From Bacillota bacterium (GTDB lineage Bacteria; Bacillota; Clostridia; Oscillospirales; Ruminococcaceae), in assembly GCA_023396215.1 (NCBI GenBank), contig JAEWWW010000155.1:4042-68041 (forward strand): 64,000 bases of DNA, in the 5' to 3' direction. Made by a program: the position numbers and the translations under genes. Of the stretch, positions 59,395 to 64,000 are shown one piece after another. Position 1 is the stretch's first letter, and every line of letters starts with the position of its first letter. Below the pieces are notes generated by a model. The model was given only the letters and a program-made list of their open reading frames with translations, had not been told where the DNA came from and searched no databases.

Positions 59395-59424
59395 AAAACG
59401 GGCGTGAAAGCCTCTGGCGGGCTG

Positions 59425-60783
59425 CTAGATGGTGAGCACCCCGTTTTCGCTGATAACCAGAATGAGAATCTGCTCCTCCTCGCCGGTGACGGCGTTGACA
59501 TAGACCAGCACGTTCTGGTCGTTGCGGCCAAGGCATTTGAACTCATAGGTGAGCAGCTCGTTTTTGCCGGGGGAGGGGATAAGCGCCAGACGGTAGTCGG
59601 TAACCGCCAAATCGGGGCTGACCGAGGCCGCCGCCGCCGACGGCGTGATAGAGGGGGCGGGGAGCATCCGCTCCTTGTGGTTGCTGATAAAGCCCCGCGC
59701 GTCAAAGAAGACCACCTCGCCGCTATCCATAGCCACCCCCACCTTAATCAGGTCGGTGTAGCAGATGATGTCCTTCTGCAGGTAAGCGTAGTTGATGGTG
59801 CAGATATTGTTGGCAATCTCGTAATAGGTGTCCTCCATCGACTCGATGCCCAGCGATTTCAGATAAGCATTGGCCTGCGCCCGGGCGTCGTCCACCGAGA
59901 TGCGGGGGCTTTCCACATCGCGGGCGTTGGTCATATAGCTTACCAGCCCCCCCTGCTTGGTGACCGCCACGCTGATTTGGTCGGAGCCAAAGCAGTAGGA
60001 GGGCATGTTGGAGTTTTCATCCTGCACAAAGCTGATTTCGCCCGCCTTGACCCCGGCGGCGGTGGCGGCCTTGTTGCGGGCCTGCTCCCGCGAAACGCTG
60101 CTGAGGCTTTCCAGCAATTTGGGCTTGGTATCGGTGAGATGGGTGGAAAAAGGCCCGTCATAAATAAGCTGCGGGAAGCCCTCAAAGCTGGCCTCCATCT
60201 CTTTGAAGGTGCCCTGATCGGCTCCCTCGGCCTGGTCGCCCTCGGCGCCCTGCCCGCCGGTGTTCCAGTAGCGGCTGAGGATATCCTGCACCTTGATTTT
60301 GCCGGTGGAAACATCCTGCTCCAACTGGCGTATCTGCTCCTCCAGCTTGCGGGCATAATCCACCATCGATACCAGATTGTCCTTCTCCTCCTGGCTCACC
60401 TCCTGCCCCGAGGAGGCCTTGCGGGCGATGGCCATGGCGTAGTCGCCCACCTGCGACAAAAAGCGGTAGGTGTTGTCCAGCTGGGCCTCCCCCACCGGGA
60501 TAGAGGTCAGGGCGGTTTTGGCGTTGCCCGCCTCGCGCCACAGCTTGGTGGAAAGGGTGGAAAGCTGCTTGGGAGTACCCGCGTAGGTGCCCTTATCCAA
60601 ATCGGAGGAAATGACCGACATATTGGAAGAAAGCTCCTGCAAAGAGCGCAGGTAGGAGTACTCCAGCTGCAGGCGGTAAAGCTCCTGCTGCTGATAGGTG
60701 CGCCAGCCAAAAAAACCCAAAGCGGCCACGGCCGCAGCCGCGTAAGAAATCAGCCGGATAAAGGTGCGCCTTCGGATATACAT
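59425..60783 (-). CDS. ypeB: germination protein YpeB
   Basis: This 452-residue protein protects and localises SleB in spores. Residues 10-28 are an N-terminal membrane anchor (LISYAAAAVAALGFFGW). A helical region follows (about 35-190). Three PepSY-like repeats in the C-terminal half contain GEISFVQDENSNMPSYCFG, ISVDDARAQANAYLKSLGIESM, and DYRLALIPSPGKNELLTYEF. The ATG at 60783 has GGGAGG upstream. In Bacillus the gene sits directly after sleB, whereas here it is alone. Confidence 0.92.
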   Translation of the reverse strand: MYIRRRTFIRLISYAAAAVAALGFFGWRTYQQQELYRLQLEYSYLRSLQELSSNMSVISSDLDKGTYAGTPKQLSTLSTKLWREAGNAKTALTSIPVGEAQLDNTYRFLSQVGDYAMAIARKASSGQEVSQEEKDNLVSMVDYARKLEEQIRQLEQDVSTGKIKVQDILSRYWNTGGQGAEGDQAEGADQGTFKEMEASFEGFPQLIYDGPFSTHLTDTKPKLLESLSSVSREQARNKAATAAGVKAGEISFVQDENSNMPSYCFGSDQISVAVTKQGGLVSYMTNARDVESPRISVDDARAQANAYLKSLGIESMEDTYYEIANNICTINYAYLQKDIICYTDLIKVGVAMDSGEVVFFDARGFISNHKERMLPAPSITPSAAAASVSPDLAVTDYRLALIPSPGKNELLTYEFKCLGRNDQNVLVYVNAVTGEEEQILILVISENGVLTI

Positions 60784-61014
60784 TGGATTACCTCCCATAA
60801 TAGGCCCCTGCGAAGCGGGATTACGGTGGTTAGCCGTATTTTTAAAGCTTCACAGATGGCCGGATGCTTTTTCACAGGCAGAATTGCCGCCCTGCCAGAT
60901 AGCATTATTTTCACCACAAAGCCCCAAAAATATGACAGCTTTTGAAAAAAGCGGAGGATGTACAGGATGCAAGGGTGTTTTGCCCTTGCCAGCCCTGATT
61001 TTTGCACGCAAAAA

Positions 61015-61034
61015 ACCGCCGCAAAAGCGGCGGT
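61015..61034 (-). terminator. terminator after the CPCC-nitroreductase gene
   Basis: ACCGCCGC and GCGGCGGT pair around AAAA (TTTT on the minus strand) and the minus strand continues TTTTTTGC. The 61035-61249 stretch contains GGGGCGACCTGTGGTCGCCC, a short palindrome common as an intergenic repeat in such genomes, and no gene. Confidence 0.7.
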
Positions 61035-61249
61035 CTGGAGAGCCCGATAATGTTTTGTGGCGGGCCGATGTGGTCGGCGTTGCCGATGGCGATAGCGAAC
61101 CCCCGACAGGGGGGCATCGGCTCCTACAACGGCATGGCGTAAGTGTTGTAGGGGCGACCTGTGGTCGCCCGCAAGATTGGCGCAGCATACCTCATCCCCT
61201 CTGGAGGGGCGTCGCCTGCGGCGAGGCGGTAAGGATGCCCCCGACAGCT

Positions 61250-62185
61250 CTAGTCGGCCCAGTTTACCGTGCCGGGCTTACGGGGCGGGGCAGTGGGCGG
61301 TTCCCCCTGCGGGTAGCCCACCGCCGCCGCACCGCAGATGACATGCTCCCGGGGCAGGCCCAGCCCGGCCAGAAAGTCGCGCAGGGCGGGGTCGTCCTCC
61401 AGCCAGCGCAGTTGGTTGACCCAGCAGCTGGCCAGCCCCATGCTGTGGGCCGCTAAAAAGATATTCTGTAAAGCGGCGGCGCAATCGGGCAGCGCGTTGG
61501 CATAGCCGGGCCGGTTTGAGGCGATAATCAGGGCAGGGGCATGGTAATAGAAGGAAAAACTTTCGCTTTGCGCCCGCTGCCTGGCGGCCGCTTTGGCGGA
61601 GTTTTGGCCGGGGTCGTCAGGCAGCGCCAAAAAGCCCTGCCGAACCAAAAGGTTCAGCCGCGCCAGCGTTTGGGGGGTGCGAATGACAGTGAAGAGCCAG
61701 CTTTGGTTGTTGCTGCCGCTGGGGGCAAAGGTCGCCGCCTCCAGCAGCTGCTCCAGCTCCCCTTGCAGCACCGGCCGCTGCTGGTAACGGCGGACGCTGC
61801 GGCGTGTCAGAATGCAGTTCAGCACAGGGTTTTGCATGGTAAGACCTCCAGTCTTTGCGAAGCTTGGGTGTTCCCTCTCTTTGGGGGTGCGGCAGTGGGG
61901 CTTTAACCGGGGCAGCACCGCCCCGCAGGCTCGAACATTCTCCCGGGCCTGCGCAAGCGAAAGCCCGTGGTTTTGGTCGCTGGGCTCATTTGGCGAGGCA
62001 ATGAACAGGTCCACCTCCCAGAAGCAGACGGGGCAGATATAGGCGAGGGCGTCGCCGCCGCGGGGGATGGTTATAAAGCCGCAGCAGGGGCAGGGAGCAT
62101 CACCCACCACCTCCGGCGGCTCGGGCGGGGGGCCGCGGTACCCATCATCGCCATAGGACGCGGTGGGCAGATATGGCATTTTCAT
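61250..62185 (-). CDS. CPCC cysteine-rich domain fused to a nitroreductase
   Basis: This 311-residue frame has two parts. Residues 28-90 form a zinc-binding CPCC domain (APCPCCGFITIP, YICPVCFWEVD, SPNEPSDQNHGLSLAQARENV). Residues 117-311 form an FMN-dependent nitroreductase (RRSVRRYQQRPV, FAPSGSNNQSWLF, SMGLASCWVNQ, ICGAAAVGYPQGE). There is no stop between them. Inside the frame, at 61837, an ATG follows GGAGGTCTTACC, the same ribosome site as before gyrB, so the nitroreductase may also be made alone. GAGGTAG precedes the outer ATG at 62185. The two domains are usually separate proteins. Confidence 0.8.
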   Translation of the reverse strand: MKMPYLPTASYGDDGYRGPPPEPPEVVGDAPCPCCGFITIPRGGDALAYICPVCFWEVDLFIASPNEPSDQNHGLSLAQARENVRACGAVLPRLKPHCRTPKEREHPSFAKTGGLTMQNPVLNCILTRRSVRRYQQRPVLQGELEQLLEAATFAPSGSNNQSWLFTVIRTPQTLARLNLLVRQGFLALPDDPGQNSAKAAARQRAQSESFSFYYHAPALIIASNRPGYANALPDCAAALQNIFLAAHSMGLASCWVNQLRWLEDDPALRDFLAGLGLPREHVICGAAAVGYPQGEPPTAPPRKPGTVNWAD

Positions 62186-62395
62186 CCACAGCTACCTCAA
62201 TTTTTTCCAGAATAATCCATAAAAATTGTTGTTTATTGCACTATCTTACTGCATTATGATTTGAAAAACAACTGCCTGTGCGGTATAATAATCGCGGGCG
62301 ATTATGATACCATTTATTATAATGCCCACCTACGGTGATGGCGAATGACGCCGCGACGCCGCCTTGCGGCTGCGGCCTCATATCCGCGGATGCTT

Positions 62396-62471
62396 ACTAT
62401 AGTACGCTTCTGGCACCTACCTAATATAGTACCATAATTCTTTGTGATTATAGTAGATTAATATTTTAGTA
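62396..62471. repeat. TATAGTA-like repeats in AT-rich spacer before nifS-like gene
   Basis: TATAGTAC occurs at about 62398 and 62425, TATAGTAG at about 62450 and TTTTAGTAC near 62463. The first is centred in the palindrome ACTATAGT. They lie 110-190 bases before the cysteine desulfurase gene and could be operator sites or iterons. The rest of 62186-62583 has AT-rich and GC-rich blocks but no gene. Confidence 0.4.
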
Positions 62472-62583
62472 CTTTCGCACCAAAGCGCTCAAATACTGAA
62501 CATCAAGGCGGCCCCTCACCCGAACCGGCGGGGCCGGTTTTCTGCCGCCTGGGGCAGAGGATAAAAGAAAAAGGATGCAATAC

Positions 62584-63729
62584 ATGCAACAGTTAACCGA
62601 ACATTATCTGGATAACAGCGCCACCACCCCGGTGGACCCTGAGGTTGCCCGGTACTGCCTTGAGCTTATGACTGCGGAGTATGGTAACCCCTCCTCGCTG
62701 CACCGCAAAGGCTACCGCGCCGAGCTGCTGCTGGAGCAGGCCCGCAGGCAGGTGGCGCAGGTGCTTGGCTGCCCCGAGGAGCGCATTGTCTTTACCGGCT
62801 CGGGCACCGAGGCCAACAATCTGGCCCTGCTGGGGGCGGCCCGCGCCAGGCGCCGCAGCCCGGGGCGGATTGTGGCCAATGCCGCCGAGCATTCCTCGGT
62901 GCTGGGGGCGCTGCGCCACCTGCAGGAGGAAGGCTGGGAGGTTGTTTTGGTCAATCCCCTGCCCGATGGCTGCCCGGATATCGCGGGGCTTGCCGCTGCG
63001 GTGGACGAGCACACCCTGCTGGTGAGCTGCATGGCGGTCAACAGCGAAACCGGGTCGATTGCCGATATCACCGCCCTTGGGCGGGCTGTAAGGCTGCGCA
63101 ACCCCGGCGTGCTGCTGCACTGCGACGCGGTGCAGGGCTTTGCCCGGTTGCCGCTGCGGCCCGAGAGCATGGGCATCGACCTGCTGACCCTGAGCGGCCA
63201 CAAGATAAACGCGCCCAAAGGGGTGGGGGCCTTGTACATCCGCAAGGGTGTGCGGCTGCTGCCCCTTTACTACGGCGGCGGGCAGGAGCAGGGGCTGCGC
63301 CCCGGCACCCAAAGCCTGCCTCTCATCGGGGGTCTGGGTCTGGCGGTCGAAACAATCTGGCAGCAGCGCGAAAGCCTGCTGGCCCACTATGAGGCCCTGC
63401 GCAGCCATCTGCTGGTAAAGCTTGAAAGTTTGCAGGGTGTTTGCAGCAATTCGCCCGCTAACGGCGCACCTTATATTATGAACGTTTCGCTTCCCGGCTA
63501 CCGCTCTGAAACGGTCATCCACTTCCTTGAGGAACAGGGCGTCTATCTTTCCAGCGGCTCAGCCTGCTCCAAGGGGGCCAAAAGCCATGTGCTGACCTCC
63601 ATGGGCCTGCCCGATGTTCGCATCGACTCGGCTTTGCGCATCAGCTTTGGGCGGCAGAACACCACCGCCGATATTGACGCGCTTACCGACGGTCTGGCGC
63701 AGGCGATGGCCCGACTGGCCCGACGGTAA
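62584..63729 (+). CDS. cysteine desulfurase (NifS/IscS family)
   Basis: This 381-residue PLP enzyme takes sulfur from cysteine for Fe-S clusters or thiolated tRNA. It has YLDNSATTPVDPEV, FTGSGTEANNLALLGAARA, NAAEHSSVLGAL, the PLP Lys in TLSGHKINAPKG near residue 206, and the persulfide Cys in YLSSGSACSKGAKSHVL near 328. The ATG at 62584 is preferred to that at 62575 because AAAAAGG is correctly spaced only for it. No scaffold gene (iscU) or thiI is visible to the window edge, so its partner is unknown. Confidence 0.93.
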   Translation: MQQLTEHYLDNSATTPVDPEVARYCLELMTAEYGNPSSLHRKGYRAELLLEQARRQVAQVLGCPEERIVFTGSGTEANNLALLGAARARRRSPGRIVANAAEHSSVLGALRHLQEEGWEVVLVNPLPDGCPDIAGLAAAVDEHTLLVSCMAVNSETGSIADITALGRAVRLRNPGVLLHCDAVQGFARLPLRPESMGIDLLTLSGHKINAPKGVGALYIRKGVRLLPLYYGGGQEQGLRPGTQSLPLIGGLGLAVETIWQQRESLLAHYEALRSHLLVKLESLQGVCSNSPANGAPYIMNVSLPGYRSETVIHFLEEQGVYLSSGSACSKGAKSHVLTSMGLPDVRIDSALRISFGRQNTTADIDALTDGLAQAMARLARR

Positions 63730-63789
63730 GCGCCTCTGTAGCCCGCGCCGCCAGTAGATAAAACCCATCGCCACCTCTCTATTAAGATT

Positions 63790-63950
63790 AGGGCGTTTCT
63801 GAAAATGGAGAACCGCCGGGAAATTCGCTGAAAATAAGCGGATGCAAGGCAAAAAGCACAGGAATACTTCATGTATTCCGAGCATTTTTAACGCAGCAAA
63901 CGCTGGTTTCAGTAGAATTTGCCAAAAGTTTGGAGTTTTCAGAAAGCCCC
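63790..63950. mobile_element. inverted-repeat element family D (MITE-like), single copy
   Basis: The left end AGGGCGTTTCTGAAAA and the reverse complement of the right end, GGGGCTTTCTGAAAA, match with one gap. The 161-bp element has no coding capacity. It begins 60 bases after the cysteine desulfurase gene. 63951-64000 shows nothing recognisable. Confidence 0.6.
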
Positions 63951-64000
63951 TAGAATAAATGCTTGCCTCCTTCCTTTGTGCCCATGGCATGGGGGTGCGG

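Noticed and set aside
63559..63990. 143-residue minus-strand frame at the right edge
   Set aside because: It covers the end of the cysteine desulfurase gene in antisense and the family-D element, with no ribosome site.

Overview
The window is a GC-rich, densely coding chromosomal segment from a spore-forming, low-oxygen Firmicute of the class Clostridia, most likely Oscillospirales/Ruminococcaceae (inference). The basis is RemB, SpoIIID, SleB, YpeB, LexA of the cleavable type, AGGAGG-like ribosome sites, an anaerobic radical-SAM maturase and a PurO-type IMP cyclohydrolase. The taxon is not proven by the sequence alone. The window covers the replication origin.

Layout. 0-5 kb: start of an hflX-like gene, lexA, a small membrane protein, sleB, an AAA ATPase and an M50 protease. 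5-10.4 kb: a sugar-phosphate operon (PTS IIB-like, BtpA/SgcQ-like, Rpe-like, class II aldolase/epimerase, HAD phosphatase) divergent from a SorC-family regulator. 10.4-15.5 kb: repeats, a decayed dehydrogenase fragment, spoIIID, two Ser-rich lipoproteins, an HTH/AbrB gene pair between two long direct repeats, and tRNA-Glu and tRNA-Met. 15.5-27.2 kb, all on the minus strand: guaB, gyrA, a YcxB-like membrane protein, gyrB, remB, recF, yaaA, dnaN, oriC and dnaA. 27.6-36.7 kb, all on the plus strand: mnmE, mnmG, rsmG, noc, parA, parB, serS. 36.8-41.2 kb: acyl-ACP thioesterase, flavin reductase, a phosphate transporter (minus), trmN6-like and rsmI. 41.3-45.1 kb: rpmH, rnpA, yidD, yidC, jag. 45.2-57.4 kb: purL (minus) divergent from purE-purC-purF-purM-purN-purO-AICAR formyltransferase-purD. 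57.8-64 kb: an anSME-like radical SAM enzyme, ypeB, a CPCC-nitroreductase fusion and a cysteine desulfurase.

How it works together. Gene direction flips between dnaA and mnmE, as expected where two replication forks leave oriC. The dnaA-dnaN spacer holds DnaA boxes, a GC-rich step and five TAG triplets followed by AT-rich DNA, matching the Bacillus basal unwinding architecture. Two parS-like sites flank parAB, one of them inside serS. guaB and the pur genes supply de novo purines, with the last two steps carried out by separate PurO and formyltransferase proteins instead of bifunctional PurH.

The most unusual content is non-coding. There are at least three families of short inverted-repeat elements (about 160-175 bp, no transposase), placed between promoter and gene (guaB), between operon genes (rpmH/rnpA, purE/purC) and next to sleB and parA. 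There are also two families of longer dispersed repeats, a terminator split by an IS3-like relic, a long hairpin ahead of noc, and a promoter-terminator unit encoding a possible structured RNA between purL and purE. No CRISPR array, prophage or complete insertion sequence was seen.
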